Source of the DNA: Streptomyces sp. G44 | Lineage (GTDB): Bacteria; Actinomycetota; Actinomycetes; Streptomycetales; Streptomycetaceae | Assembly (NCBI RefSeq): GCF_016905445.1 | Contig: NZ_JAFEXF010000065.1 | Location: 1 to 35,066 of the forward strand | DNA length: 35,066 nt | Direction of reading: 5' to 3' | Shown: positions 8,354 to 16,694 of the stretch, one piece after another | Layout of the letters: each line of letters starts with the position of its first letter | Numbering within the stretch: the first letter of the stretch is position 1 | Translations under genes and position numbers: made by a program | The notes under the pieces: model-generated | What the model saw: only the letters and a program-made list of their open reading frames with translations | What the model was told of the DNA's origin: nothing | The model's database searches: none

Positions 8354-8757
8354 GCACGGAAACGACCGCGTCGGTGTCCACGCACATCCTGGACACCAGC
8401 GTCGGACGCCCCGCCGAGGGCGTCGCCATCTCGCTGTCCGCCCGCGGCGGCCCGGACGCGCGGTGGCAGCCGCTCGGTGGCAGCGCGACCGACGCGGACG
8501 GGCGCTGCAAGGACCTGCCGGCGCTGCCGGAGGGCACCACCCACGTACGCCTCGACTTCGAGACCGAGGCGTACTTCCTGAAGTCGAAGAACCAGCAAGC
8601 CGAGGCGCAGCAGGACGCCCCCGCGAATCGGGACAGCGGTGCGACCGGAGCGTTCTTCCCGGAGGTGGCGATCACGTTCGCCGTCACGCCGGGCGAGCAC
8701 TACCACGTACCGCTGCTGCTCAACCCGTTCGGCTACTCCGTTTACCGAGGGAGCTAG
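8350..8757 (+). CDS. uraH: 5-hydroxyisourate hydrolase (transthyretin-like)
   Basis: The 135-residue product hydrolyses 5-hydroxyisourate, the direct product of urate oxidase, to OHCU. Family signatures are the N-terminal 'VSTHILDTSVGRPA' with a catalytic His, the 'GRC' and 'FFPEVAITF' strands, 'YHVPLLLNPFGYSVYRGS' at the C terminus, and a YRGS tail in place of the vertebrate transthyretin ending. There is a slightly long linker 'KNQQAEAQQDAPANRDSGATG' before FFPEV. The ATG at 8350 overlaps the uraD stop and urate oxidase follows after 5 bp. Confidence 0.95.
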   Translation: MSTETTASVSTHILDTSVGRPAEGVAISLSARGGPDARWQPLGGSATDADGRCKDLPALPEGTTHVRLDFETEAYFLKSKNQQAEAQQDAPANRDSGATGAFFPEVAITFAVTPGEHYHVPLLLNPFGYSVYRGS

Positions 8758-8762
8758 CAGAC

Positions 8763-9695
8763 ATGCCCACCATTCTGGGACAGAACCAGTACGGCAAGGC
8801 TGAGAACCGGGTCGTAAAGATCACGCGGGACGGCGACACCCACCACATCAAGGACCTGAACGTCTCCGTCGCCCTCTCCGGCGACCTGGACGACGTGCAC
8901 TACAACGGCTCGAACGCCAACTGCCTGCCGACGGACACGACGAAGAACACCTGCTTCGCGTTCGCCAAGGAATACGGCATCGACTCCGCCGAGCAGTACG
9001 GCATCCACCTCGCCCGGCACTTCGTGGACAGCCAGCCCTCGATCCACCGCGCGCGGATCCGAATAGAGGAGTACGCCTGGGAGCGCATCGGCGGCTCCGA
9101 CAGCAACGCCAAGTTCATCGGCGCCGACGAAGTCAAGCACTCCTTCGTCCGCAAGGGCCAGGAGACACGGCTCGCCCAGATCACCTACGACGGCCAGAAG
9201 TTCGAGGTGCTCTCGGGGCTGAAGGACCTGACCGTGATGAACTCCACGAACTCCGAGTTCTGGGGCTACATCAAGGACAAGTACACGACGCTCCAGGAGG
9301 ATTACGACCGTATCCTCGCCACCTCCCTGTCCACCTGGTGGCGGCACAACTGGACCAGCGACGAGCAGCGCATGCCCAGTTGGGAGCGGAGCTACGAGCA
9401 GGCCAAGAAGCACATCCTGCACGCCTTCGTGGAGACCTACTCGCTCTCCCTCCAGCAGACGCTGTACCAGATGGGCTCGCGGGTCATCAACAACCGCAGC
9501 GAGATCGACGAGATCCGTTTCTCCGCGCCCAACAAGCACCACTTCCGCCAGGACCTCTCGCCCTTCGGCCTCGACAACGAAGCCAAGGACGGAGCCGTCT
9601 ACTACGCCGCCGACCGTCCCTACGGCCTCATCGAGGCCACCATCCTGCGGGACGGCGTCGAGCCGAAGATCCCGGTCGACATGACCAACCTCTGA
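8763..9695 (+). CDS. pucL: Urate oxidase (cofactor-free uricase)
   Basis: The 310-residue product is a two-T-fold-repeat uricase that oxidises urate with O2 to 5-hydroxyisourate and H2O2. Lys12 (YGKAENRV) and Thr57-Asp58 (NCLPTDTTKNT) are the expected catalytic residues, and the second half carries the 'NKHHFRQDLSPFGLDN' block with the catalytic His. No N-terminal OHCU fusion or peroxisomal-type tail is present. The start at 8763 lies 5 bp after the uraH stop. A strong hairpin follows 8 bp past the stop. Confidence 0.97.
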   Translation: MPTILGQNQYGKAENRVVKITRDGDTHHIKDLNVSVALSGDLDDVHYNGSNANCLPTDTTKNTCFAFAKEYGIDSAEQYGIHLARHFVDSQPSIHRARIRIEEYAWERIGGSDSNAKFIGADEVKHSFVRKGQETRLAQITYDGQKFEVLSGLKDLTVMNSTNSEFWGYIKDKYTTLQEDYDRILATSLSTWWRHNWTSDEQRMPSWERSYEQAKKHILHAFVETYSLSLQQTLYQMGSRVINNRSEIDEIRFSAPNKHHFRQDLSPFGLDNEAKDGAVYYAADRPYGLIEATILRDGVEPKIPVDMTNL

Positions 9696-9703
9696 CGCGG
9701 GAC

Positions 9704-9740
9704 GCGCGCCCCCGCCCCACCGCAGTGGGCGGGGGCGCGC
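9704..9740 (+). terminator. Hairpin between uricase and permease genes
   Basis: Perfect 14-bp arms GCGCGCCCCCGCCC (9704-9717) and GGGCGGGGGCGCGC (9727-9740). It lies only 19 bp before the permease start and 7 bp before its ribosome site, so it may be a partial terminator or an mRNA-processing stem within a longer operon. Confidence 0.7.
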
Positions 9741-9759
9741 CACACCGGAGGGAACAGCA

Positions 9760-11175
9760 ATGGCACAGCCTGCACAGGGGCCGGCAGAAGGCCCGTGTTC
9801 CACCCCACCCGTAGGTGACGAAGCCACAACACCCGACTGTCACCCGGTGGATGAGAAGCTCCACCCCTCGCGGCTCGTCCCCGCCGCACTCCAGCACATC
9901 GCCGCCATGTACGCGGGCGTGGTCACCCCTCCGCTCATCATCGGCCAGGCCTGCGGCCTGGACACGGTGGCCCAGACCCGGCTGATCGCCGCCGGACTGC
10001 TGATCGCCGGTCTCGCCACCATCCTCCAGACCCTCGGCGTCAAGGGATTCGTCGGCAACCGCCTGCCGTTCGTGAACGCCGCCTCCTCGGCCGGCATCGC
10101 ACCGATCCTCGCCATCGCCGAGACCAACGCCAAGGGCGACCAACTCCCCGCCATCTACGGCGCGGTGATGGTCGCGGGCGTCTTCTGCCTCGCCGTCGGC
10201 CCCTTCTTCGGCAAGCTGCTGCGCTTCTTCCCGCCGCTGGTCACCGGCGTCGTCATCACCCTCATCGGCGTCACGCTGATGCCCGTGCCCGTCAAGTGGG
10301 CGCAAGGGGGCGACGACTCCGACCCGGCCTTCGGCGACATGAAGTACCTCGCGCTCGCCGCCTTCACGCTCGTCGTCATCCTGATGTTCCAGCGCTTCGG
10401 GCGCGGATTCCTGAGGCAAGTCGCCCTGCTGGCGGGCATGTTCATCGGCACGCTGGCCGCGATCCCGTTCGGCATGGCGGACTTCACCTCCGTGCAGAGC
10501 GCGCCGCTGGCCGCGCTGCCCACGCCGTTCGCCGCCGGGGCCCCGGTCTTCCAGCCCGCCGCGATCCTCTCGCTCTGCATCGTCATGCTGGTCCTGATGA
10601 CCGAGTCGGCGGCCGGCATGCTCGCCCTCGGCGAGATCTGCGAGCGCAAGACCGACGGCAGGACCATCACCCGCGGCCTGCGCACCGACGGCATCGCCAC
10701 GCTCGTCGGTCCCGTCTTCGGCGGCTTCCCGACCTCCGCCTTCGCACAGAACGTCGGCGTCGTCTCCCTCACCCGGGTCCGCAGCCGCTACGTCGTCGCC
10801 GTCGCCGGCGCCACGCTCATCGTCCTCGGCGCCTTCCCGGTCCTCGGCGCGGTCGTCAACGTCGTCCCCATGCCGGTCCTCGGCGGCGCGGGCATCGTCC
10901 TCTTCGGCTCCATCGCGGTCAGCGGCATCCGCACGCTCTCCGAGGCGGGCCTCGACGACAGCTCCAACATCATCCTGGTGGCCGTGTCGCTCGGGGCGGG
11001 CATCATCCCGCTCGCCGCACCCACCTTCTACGCACAGTTCCCCGCCTGGGCGCAGACCGTCCTCGGCTCCGGCATCAGCGCCGGCGCGCTCGTCGCGGTC
11101 ACGCTCAACCTGTTCTTCCACCATCTCGGCACCCGTGGCAGCGCCAACGCGGCCGCGGCACTCAAATCTTCCTAG
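9760..11175 (+). CDS. NCS2-family purine permease (paralogue 1)
   Basis: The 471-residue polytopic membrane protein belongs to the nucleobase:cation symporter-2 (xanthine/uracil permease) family. It has about 12-14 hydrophobic segments, the QHIAAMYAGVVTPPLIIG first helix, and the NCS2 signature at 'GGFPTSAFAQNVGVVSLTRVRSR'. Conserved Glu in 'LVLMTESAAGMLALGE' is in the substrate-site helix. Uptake of xanthine, urate or a related purine with a cation is the expected role; placed after uricase, urate or xanthine is likely. GGAGGG (9747-9752) supports the start. It shares an N-terminal HPVDEKL motif and high similarity with the second permease downstream. Confidence 0.93.
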   Translation: MAQPAQGPAEGPCSTPPVGDEATTPDCHPVDEKLHPSRLVPAALQHIAAMYAGVVTPPLIIGQACGLDTVAQTRLIAAGLLIAGLATILQTLGVKGFVGNRLPFVNAASSAGIAPILAIAETNAKGDQLPAIYGAVMVAGVFCLAVGPFFGKLLRFFPPLVTGVVITLIGVTLMPVPVKWAQGGDDSDPAFGDMKYLALAAFTLVVILMFQRFGRGFLRQVALLAGMFIGTLAAIPFGMADFTSVQSAPLAALPTPFAAGAPVFQPAAILSLCIVMLVLMTESAAGMLALGEICERKTDGRTITRGLRTDGIATLVGPVFGGFPTSAFAQNVGVVSLTRVRSRYVVAVAGATLIVLGAFPVLGAVVNVVPMPVLGGAGIVLFGSIAVSGIRTLSEAGLDDSSNIILVAVSLGAGIIPLAAPTFYAQFPAWAQTVLGSGISAGALVAVTLNLFFHHLGTRGSANAAAALKSS

Positions 11176-11220
11176 GGTCATGCCGTGCCCTCATCGCCAC
11201 TCACAGAGTAAGGAAGCACC

Positions 11221-12624
11221 ATGGCAGCACCGGCAACCCCCGACCACGGCGCCGTAGAGCGCATCGTCATCGAGAACGCCGCGATCGCGACCGTCGACGC
11301 CCAGGACACCGAGTACGCCTCGGGCCACGTCGTCGTCGCGGGCAACAGGATCGAGTCCATCGGCGCGGGCAAGGCGCCCGAGGGCCTGGCGAACGTCGTA
11401 CGCCGTGTCGACGCCACCGGTCACCTGGTCACCCCCGGCCTGATCAACACCCACCACCACTTCTACCAGTGGATCACCCGGGGCCTGGCCACCGACCACA
11501 ACCTCTTCAACTGGCTGGTGGCGCTGTACCCGACGTGGGCGCGCATCGACGAGCAGATGACGTACGCGGCCGCGCAGGGCTCCCTCGGCATGATGGCCCG
11601 CGGCGGTGTCACCACCGCCATGGACCACCACTACGTCTTCCCCAAGGGCTCCGGCGACCTCTCCGGGTCGATCATCCGCGCCGCCTCCGAGATGGGCGTG
11701 CGCTTCACCCTGGCCCGCGGCTCCATGGACCGCAGCGAGAAGGACGGCGGCCTGCCGCCTGACTTCGCCGTGGAGACCCTGGAGGGCGCGCTCGCCGCGA
11801 CCGAGGAGACCGTCAGGAAGCACCACGACGCCTCCTTCGACGCGATGACGCAGGTGGCCGTGGCCCCCTGCTCGCCGTTCTCGGTGTCGACCGAACTCAT
11901 GAAGCAGGGCGCCGAACTGGCCCGCCGCCTGGGAGTACGGCTGCACACCCACGGCAGCGAGACGGTCGAGGAGGAGAAGTTCTGCCACGAGCTGTTCGGC
12001 ATGGGCCCCACCGACTACTTCGAGTCGACCGGCTGGCTCGGTGACGACGTGTGGATGGCGCACTGCGTCCACATGAACGACTCCGACATCGCCGCGTTCG
12101 CCCGCACCGGCACGGGCGTCGCCCACTGCCCCTCCTCCAACGCGCGCCTCGCGGCCGGCATCGCCCGCGTCCCCGACATGCTGAAGGCGGGCGTCCCCGT
12201 CGGCCTCGGCGTCGACGGCACCGCCTCCAACGAGTCCGGCGAACTCCACACCGAGCTGCGCAACGCCCTGCTGATCAACCGCCTCGGCGCCCACAAGGAA
12301 GCCGCCCTCAACGCCCGCCAGGCGCTGCGGCTCGGCACGTACGGCGGAGCCCAGGTCCTCGGCCGGGCCACGCAGATCGGCTCCCTGGAGGCCGGCAAGC
12401 TCGCCGACCTCGTCCTGTGGAAGATCGACGGCATCGGGCACGCCTCGATCGCCGACCCGGTGACCGCCATCGTCTTCGGCGCGGCGGCCCCGGTCACCCT
12501 CTCCCTCGTCAACGGCAGGCCGGTCGTCGAGAACGGCCGCCTGCTGCACGCCGACGAGGACGCCATCGCCCGCTCCACGCGGGACGAGGCGCAGCGCCTC
12601 GCGCGGATCGCCGCCGAGGGCTGA
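11221..12624 (+). CDS. 8-oxoguanine/guanine deaminase-like amidohydrolase
   Basis: The 467-residue product is a cytoplasmic amidohydrolase of the cog0402 group. Metal and active-site motifs are His78-His79-His80 in GLINTHHHFYQWITRG, 'LHTHGSETVEEEKFCHE', 'WMAHCVHMNDSD', and 'GLGVDGTASNESGELHTELR' with the catalytic Asp. The NTHHHFYQWITRG and DGTASNE motifs are those of bacterial 8-oxoguanine deaminases, which convert 8-oxoguanine to urate; a guanine or cytosine-analogue deaminase is the alternative. Urate as product would fit the adjacent uricase operon well. AAGGAAG precedes the ATG at 11221. It is 45 bp after the first permease, with no terminator between. Confidence 0.88.
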   Translation: MAAPATPDHGAVERIVIENAAIATVDAQDTEYASGHVVVAGNRIESIGAGKAPEGLANVVRRVDATGHLVTPGLINTHHHFYQWITRGLATDHNLFNWLVALYPTWARIDEQMTYAAAQGSLGMMARGGVTTAMDHHYVFPKGSGDLSGSIIRAASEMGVRFTLARGSMDRSEKDGGLPPDFAVETLEGALAATEETVRKHHDASFDAMTQVAVAPCSPFSVSTELMKQGAELARRLGVRLHTHGSETVEEEKFCHELFGMGPTDYFESTGWLGDDVWMAHCVHMNDSDIAAFARTGTGVAHCPSSNARLAAGIARVPDMLKAGVPVGLGVDGTASNESGELHTELRNALLINRLGAHKEAALNARQALRLGTYGGAQVLGRATQIGSLEAGKLADLVLWKIDGIGHASIADPVTAIVFGAAAPVTLSLVNGRPVVENGRLLHADEDAIARSTRDEAQRLARIAAEG

Positions 12625-12634
12625 CCCCTAGAAC

Positions 12635-12692
12635 TCCGGTCGAGGGGGACGGCCCTCGACCGGACTTGAGCAGCCGAGCGGGCTGCTCAAGT
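12635..12692 (+). terminator. Two abutting hairpins after the deaminase
   Basis: TCCGGTCGAGGG/CCCTCGACCGGA (12635-12646, 12653-12664) is followed directly by ACTTGAGCAGCC/GGCTGCTCAAGT (12664-12675, 12681-12692). Both are perfect 12-bp stems and they share base 12664, so the two stems can stack or compete at that base. Likely a double terminator. Confidence 0.75.
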
Positions 12693-12866
12693 GCCGCCCC
12701 GGAACGCGGCCCAAAGCTTCGCGTTCTCGGGGCGGTCAGTACTACCTGGGCGCGTTTCCACAACCGCATACCGAGCAAGTCCTTGCACCACACACCACCC
12801 CCCACCTCCCAGAAGCGAAAAGTGCCGGCGCCCAGCCGGGGCTGGAAAACAACCGGAGGAGCCACC

Positions 12867-14351
12867 GTGGCCACTCAGCCCAGGTTCACCAAGCAAGGCA
12901 CCACCCCGGACCCCGACGCCGACGACGGGGCCATACGACCGGAAGGCATCCACCCGGTCGACGAGAAGCTCCCGCCCCTGAAGATGGCCACCACCGGCCT
13001 TCAGCACGTGGCGGCCATGTACGCGGGCGTCGTCGCGCCGCCGCTCATCGTCGGCGCCGCCGTCGGCCTGAGCGCGAAGGAACTCACCTTCCTGACCGGC
13101 GCGTGTCTGTTCACCGCGGGGCTCGCGACCTTCCTCCAGACGCTCGGCATCTGGAAGATCGGCGCCCGCCTGCCCTTCGTCAACGGCGTCACGTTCGCCG
13201 GCGTCGCACCGATGCTCGCCGTCGTCGACTCGACGAAGGACAAGGACGACGCGCTGCCGATCATCTTCGGCGCGGTGATCGTCGCCGGGGTGCTGGGCTT
13301 CATCGCGGCGCCGTTCTTCTCGAAGATGATCCGCTTCTTCCCGCCCGTGGTCACGGGTACGGTCATCACTCTCATCGGCATCTCGCTGATGCCGGTCGCC
13401 TTCGGCTGGGCGCAGGGGCCGGTGCCGGGCGCCGACGACTACGGCTCGACCAAGAACCTCGCCCTCGCGGGCATCACGCTCGTCGTCGTGCTGCTGCTGC
13501 GCCGCTTCACCACCGGCTTCGTCAAGCAGATCGCGGTCCTGCTCGGCCTGGTCATCGGAACGCTGATCGCCATCCCGTTCGACGCCACGGACTTCGGGCC
13601 GATCGGCGAGGCGGACATCGTCGGCTTCCCGACGCCCTTCCACTTCGGCGCCCCGCAGTTCGCGGCCGCCGCCATCGTCTCGCTCTGCGTCGTCATGGTC
13701 GTCTCGATGACGGAGTCGACGGCCGACATGCTCGCCCTCGGCGAGATCGTGGACCGCCCGGCCGACGAGAAGACCATCGCGGCGGGCCTGCGCGCCGACT
13801 GCCTCGGCTCGGCGGTCAGCCCGCTCTTCAACGGCTTCATGTGCAGCGCCTTCGCGCAGAACATCGGCCTGGTCGCGATGACGAAGATCCGCAGCCGGTT
13901 CGTGGTCGCCGCGGGCGGCGGCTTCCTCGTCCTGATGGGCCTGTGCCCGATGGCGGCCTCGCTGATCGCGGTCGTGCCGCGCCCGGTGCTCGGCGGCGCG
14001 GGCGTCGTCCTCTTCGGCTCGGTCGCGGCGAGCGGCATCCAGACGCTGGTCAAGGCGAACCTGGAGAAGGACAACAACGTCCTGATCGTGGCCGTCTCGC
14101 TGGCCGTCGGCCTGATCCCGATCGCGGCGCCGGAGTTCTACCACGCGTTCCCGGAGACCGCCAAGATCATCCTCGACTCGGGCATCTCGACGGGCTGTGT
14201 GGCCGCCGTGCTCCTGAACCTCGTCTTCAACCACATCGGCAAGGGCCGCGAGGACGACGAGGTGACGGCGCCGATGGAGCCGGGCGGGGAGATCGCGCAG
14301 CAGCGTACGCACTCCTCGGCGACGGGGTCTTCCGCAGCCGGAGTCCACTGA
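12867..14351 (+). CDS. NCS2-family purine permease (paralogue 2)
   Basis: The 494-residue polytopic protein is a second NCS2 symporter. Its core aligns throughout with the first permease (HPVDEKLPPLKMATTGLQHVAAMYAGVVAPPLIVG against HPVDEKLHPSRLVPAALQHIAAMYAGVV), pointing to an old duplication. The signature reads 'NGFMCSAFAQNIGLVAMTKIRSR', where MCS replaces the FPT of paralogue 1, and this may alter specificity. The C-terminal tail of about 35 residues after the last helix is hydrophilic. The start is a GTG at 12867 with GGAGGA at 12855-12860. A double hairpin and a 175-bp spacer separate it from the deaminase, so it probably has its own promoter, which I could not place. Confidence 0.92.
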   Translation: MATQPRFTKQGTTPDPDADDGAIRPEGIHPVDEKLPPLKMATTGLQHVAAMYAGVVAPPLIVGAAVGLSAKELTFLTGACLFTAGLATFLQTLGIWKIGARLPFVNGVTFAGVAPMLAVVDSTKDKDDALPIIFGAVIVAGVLGFIAAPFFSKMIRFFPPVVTGTVITLIGISLMPVAFGWAQGPVPGADDYGSTKNLALAGITLVVVLLLRRFTTGFVKQIAVLLGLVIGTLIAIPFDATDFGPIGEADIVGFPTPFHFGAPQFAAAAIVSLCVVMVVSMTESTADMLALGEIVDRPADEKTIAAGLRADCLGSAVSPLFNGFMCSAFAQNIGLVAMTKIRSRFVVAAGGGFLVLMGLCPMAASLIAVVPRPVLGGAGVVLFGSVAASGIQTLVKANLEKDNNVLIVAVSLAVGLIPIAAPEFYHAFPETAKIILDSGISTGCVAAVLLNLVFNHIGKGREDDEVTAPMEPGGEIAQQRTHSSATGSSAAGVH

Positions 14352-14410
14352 AGCACGGCCGTGGCACTGCCCCCGTAGGCCGGACGCCACGCCCACGCGC
14401 CGCCGCCCCA

Positions 14411-14455
14411 GCCGGCCCCTGCCGTCTCTCATGAACGCCACGGCACGGGGCCGGC
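14411..14455. terminator. Hairpin between convergent genes
   Basis: GCCGGCCCCTGCCGT (14411-14425) pairs with ACGGCACGGGGCCGGC (14440-14455), with one bulged base. It lies between the permease (+) and the secreted-protein gene (-) and could serve both. Confidence 0.6.
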
Positions 14456-14501
14456 CTCCGGCGTCAGGGAAGGGAAGGGACGCCAGGCCTGAGCCCTGCC
14501 G

Positions 14502-15419
14502 TCAGCTTCCGCACAGCTTCGCGGAGTTGACCGCGCCGCCGGTGTTCTCGTCGTCCGTGCCGAGCAGGGCGGTACGGGAGTTCGGCACGCACTCCACGGC
14601 CTCGATCTTGTGGCCCTTGAACTTCCGCAGGACGTCGGGGGAGTCGCTGAGGCCGAGGCGGACCTTGCCGGTGCGGGTGACGGAGAGCGTGCCCGCGTCG
14701 ACGACCGCCGAGTCGAACGGCCCGTCGTCGCCCGGGTCCGACGCCGCGCCGATCAGGAGGCGGCCCGCATCCGTGACCGAGATGTCCGAGGCGTGCCGGA
14801 CCGGGCCCGACGGGTACGGCGTGCGGTAGCGGGCGGTGGTGACTGGGCCGAAGTCCGCCTCGCCGTACTTGGTGAAGGCGAAGGAGGCGGCGCGCAGGGT
14901 CGCGGGGCGGTCCTTGCCCGCGCCCCGGTCGGCCCAGACGGCGGCCATCTTGCCGTGCCGGGAGATGAGCGCGAAGCTCTCGTAGTCGTCGCCGTCGGCG
15001 ATCGCGGGGAGCGGGGAGGTGCCCAGGACCTCGACCCGGGTGCCCGTCGCCTTGAGGTGGTGGACGAGGCCGCGGCTGGCGAGGGCCACGTACTCGCCGG
15101 GGGCCCCCGGCACCGCCTCGATGGCCTCCAGGTCGATGGGCTCGCCGCCGCCCGCCCAGGTCATCGGCTCGACGGTGGCGGAACGTCCCGGGCGGTAGGT
15201 GAGCGCGGCGACGCGGTTCTGGCCGGGCTTCTTGTTGTCGCGTACGACGAGCGCGTGCGTGGTGCCCTGGGCGCGGCCGCTGAACGCGAGGCCGCTGACG
15301 CCGGAGGTGATGTCGGCACCGACCTGTTGCCAGCCGCCGCCCGCGGCGGGGGCCGGGGCGGCTCCCGCCGCGACGAGTGCGGCGGTGGCGGCGGTCAGCA
15401 CGGTCATGCGAAGGAACAT
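14502..15419 (-). CDS. Secreted protein of unknown function, probably beta-propeller-like
   Basis: The 305-residue product begins with a Sec signal peptide (MFLRMTVLTAATAALVAAGAAPAPAAG). The mature part is rich in short strands: 'GWQQVGADITSGVSGLAFSGR', 'ALVVRDNKKPGQNRVAALTY', 'DLEAIEAVPGAPGEYVALASRGLVHHL', 'ALISRHGKMAAVWADRG', 'ASDISVTDAGRLLIGAASDPGDDGPFDSAV', 'KIEAVECVPNSRTALLGTDDENTGGAVNSAKLC'. This wording resembles secreted esterase/phytase-like beta-propellers that track 'balance' data, but I cannot assign an activity. ATG at 15419 or 15407 are both possible starts. It is transcribed towards the permease and has no clear functional partner. Confidence 0.75.
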   Translation of the reverse strand: MFLRMTVLTAATAALVAAGAAPAPAAGGGWQQVGADITSGVSGLAFSGRAQGTTHALVVRDNKKPGQNRVAALTYRPGRSATVEPMTWAGGGEPIDLEAIEAVPGAPGEYVALASRGLVHHLKATGTRVEVLGTSPLPAIADGDDYESFALISRHGKMAAVWADRGAGKDRPATLRAASFAFTKYGEADFGPVTTARYRTPYPSGPVRHASDISVTDAGRLLIGAASDPGDDGPFDSAVVDAGTLSVTRTGKVRLGLSDSPDVLRKFKGHKIEAVECVPNSRTALLGTDDENTGGAVNSAKLCGS

Positions 15420-15565
15420 GGATCTCTCATCTCGGTGCGCGCCGACGCGCGCGGACGCGCGTAGACGGGGAGTTGGCCGGAAACGTACCCAGCTGCGTGC
15501 GCCGGAGACAAGAGGTGCGTGAGAGGGCTGTGGGAGGTGCGTGGAGTGCGTGAGAGCGCGCGCCG

Positions 15566-15595
15566 TCGCGCGGGACGCGTGTGCGCCCCGCGCGA
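15566..15595 (-). terminator. Hairpin after chitosanase
   Basis: TCGCGCGGG (15566-15574) and CCCGCGCGA (15587-15595) pair, with CGC/GCG extending inward after a mismatch. It lies 27 bp beyond the chitosanase stop. Confidence 0.5.
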
Positions 15596-15622
15596 GCGCG
15601 CCGGACCGGAGAGGGGCGCCCG

Positions 15623-16474
15623 TCAGCCGATGCGGTACGGGTCGCCGTACACCTTCCACTCCAGCGGCGTGTCGAGGTTGAGGTTCCGCTTCTTCAGGAA
15701 CACGCGCTGCGCGGTGTCGACGCGGCTGGTGTCCTCGTGGGCCGCCTCCTGCTTCATCGCCCAGACGCGCGCGTCCAGGAAGGCGTTCAGGTACGTCACC
15801 TCGTCGCCGCCCTGCGCCGGAGTCTTCGCCGAACGCAGCGCCCGTTTGCGGATGTTGCGGAAGCTGGTGGAGTCGCTGCCGTCGCCGTGCATGACGATCG
15901 CGTCGTAGTAGCAGAACTGGCCGAGGACGCCGATGCCGTCCGCCTTGCCCTGCTTGACCGCCGGGTTGAAGTACACGCGGTCGCGCTCGTCGTTCTGCGC
16001 CTTCTGGAACGCCGGGTCCTCGGCGGCCTTCGCCCAGTCCCTGGTGAAGGTCGGGTCGAGACCCTCGTGCGAGTCGGTGCCGTCGACCTCGCGCAGCGCG
16101 GGCAGGTACCTGGCGAGGACGTTGCCTGGCTTGCGCCGGGTGTAGAGCTCGACGAGGTCCAGCATGTCGCCGGTGCCGGAACAGAAGCCGATGATGCCCG
16201 CGGTGTAGCCGCGGCCGTCGTCGATGTCCTCGATGTAGCGGTAGTACTTCTGCCATTCCAGGCTGGAGTTCTCGGCGCTGCACACGAGCTTCATGGCGAT
16301 CTCCTTCTTCGCCGGGTCGTCGAGCCCGCCGGCCCGCAGCGGGGACGCGCTGGCGGAGGCCAGCTGCGAGGCGATGACCGGGCCCGCCACGACCGAGGCG
16401 CCGATGAAGGCGAGCAGGGTGCGGCGGGAGGTGAGGGATCGCGGGCGTGGGCGCGGGGAGCGGGGGGTCTGCAC
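15623..16474 (-). CDS. csnA: GH46 chitosanase, Tat-exported
   Basis: The 283-residue precursor has a long twin-arginine signal (TSRRTLLAFIGASVVAG, then ASASA). The mature domain is a clear GH46 chitosanase: 'LDDPAKKEIAMKLVCSAENSSLEW', 'YIEDIDDGRGYTAGIIGFCSGTGDMLDLVELY', 'QNDERDRVYFNPAVKQGKADG', 'YYDAIVMHGDG', 'VDTAQRVFLKKRNLNLDTPLEWKVYGDPY'. By alignment with the known Streptomyces N174 enzyme, Glu68 is the acid and Asp86 the base (precursor numbering). It cleaves chitosan outside the cell. The start is a GTG at 16474 preceded by TGGAGG. A palindrome 41 bp upstream resembles the CsnR operator. Confidence 0.95.
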   Translation of the reverse strand: MQTPRSPRPRPRSLTSRRTLLAFIGASVVAGPVIASQLASASASPLRAGGLDDPAKKEIAMKLVCSAENSSLEWQKYYRYIEDIDDGRGYTAGIIGFCSGTGDMLDLVELYTRRKPGNVLARYLPALREVDGTDSHEGLDPTFTRDWAKAAEDPAFQKAQNDERDRVYFNPAVKQGKADGIGVLGQFCYYDAIVMHGDGSDSTSFRNIRKRALRSAKTPAQGGDEVTYLNAFLDARVWAMKQEAAHEDTSRVDTAQRVFLKKRNLNLDTPLEWKVYGDPYRIG

Positions 16475-16515
16475 GAGGGCCTCCAGAAGGGGGAGTTCGC
16501 CGTTCCGCGTACTGT

Positions 16516-16530
16516 TAGGAAGGTTTCCTA
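16516..16530 (-). promoter_or_regulatory. CsnR-like palindromic operator
   Basis: TAGGAA-GGT-TTCCTA is a perfect 6-bp inverted repeat with a 3-bp centre, 41 bp upstream of the chitosanase start. From memory it is close to the palindrome bound by the ROK-family repressor CsnR upstream of Streptomyces chitosanase genes. The csnR gene is not in the window. Confidence 0.6.
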
Positions 16531-16694
16531 CCAGAGTTCGCGTGTGTCGTATACCCGTCACGCAGCGAGGAGCTGGGCGGCGGTGAATGGCCGGACATCG
16601 CCCTGGCCGCGGAACCCGCCGGTCCGTACGCTCCCCCTCACTCACGCGGCACAGCACTTCTCCAACCCCCCTCCTTCGCAATGGACGGAGAATC

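Noticed and set aside
12687..14441. A 584-residue - strand frame opposite the second permease (also 9628-11181 and 33444-35039)
   Set aside because: Same signature of antisense frames: Arg, Asp, His and Glu-rich text over a clear membrane-protein gene on the other strand.
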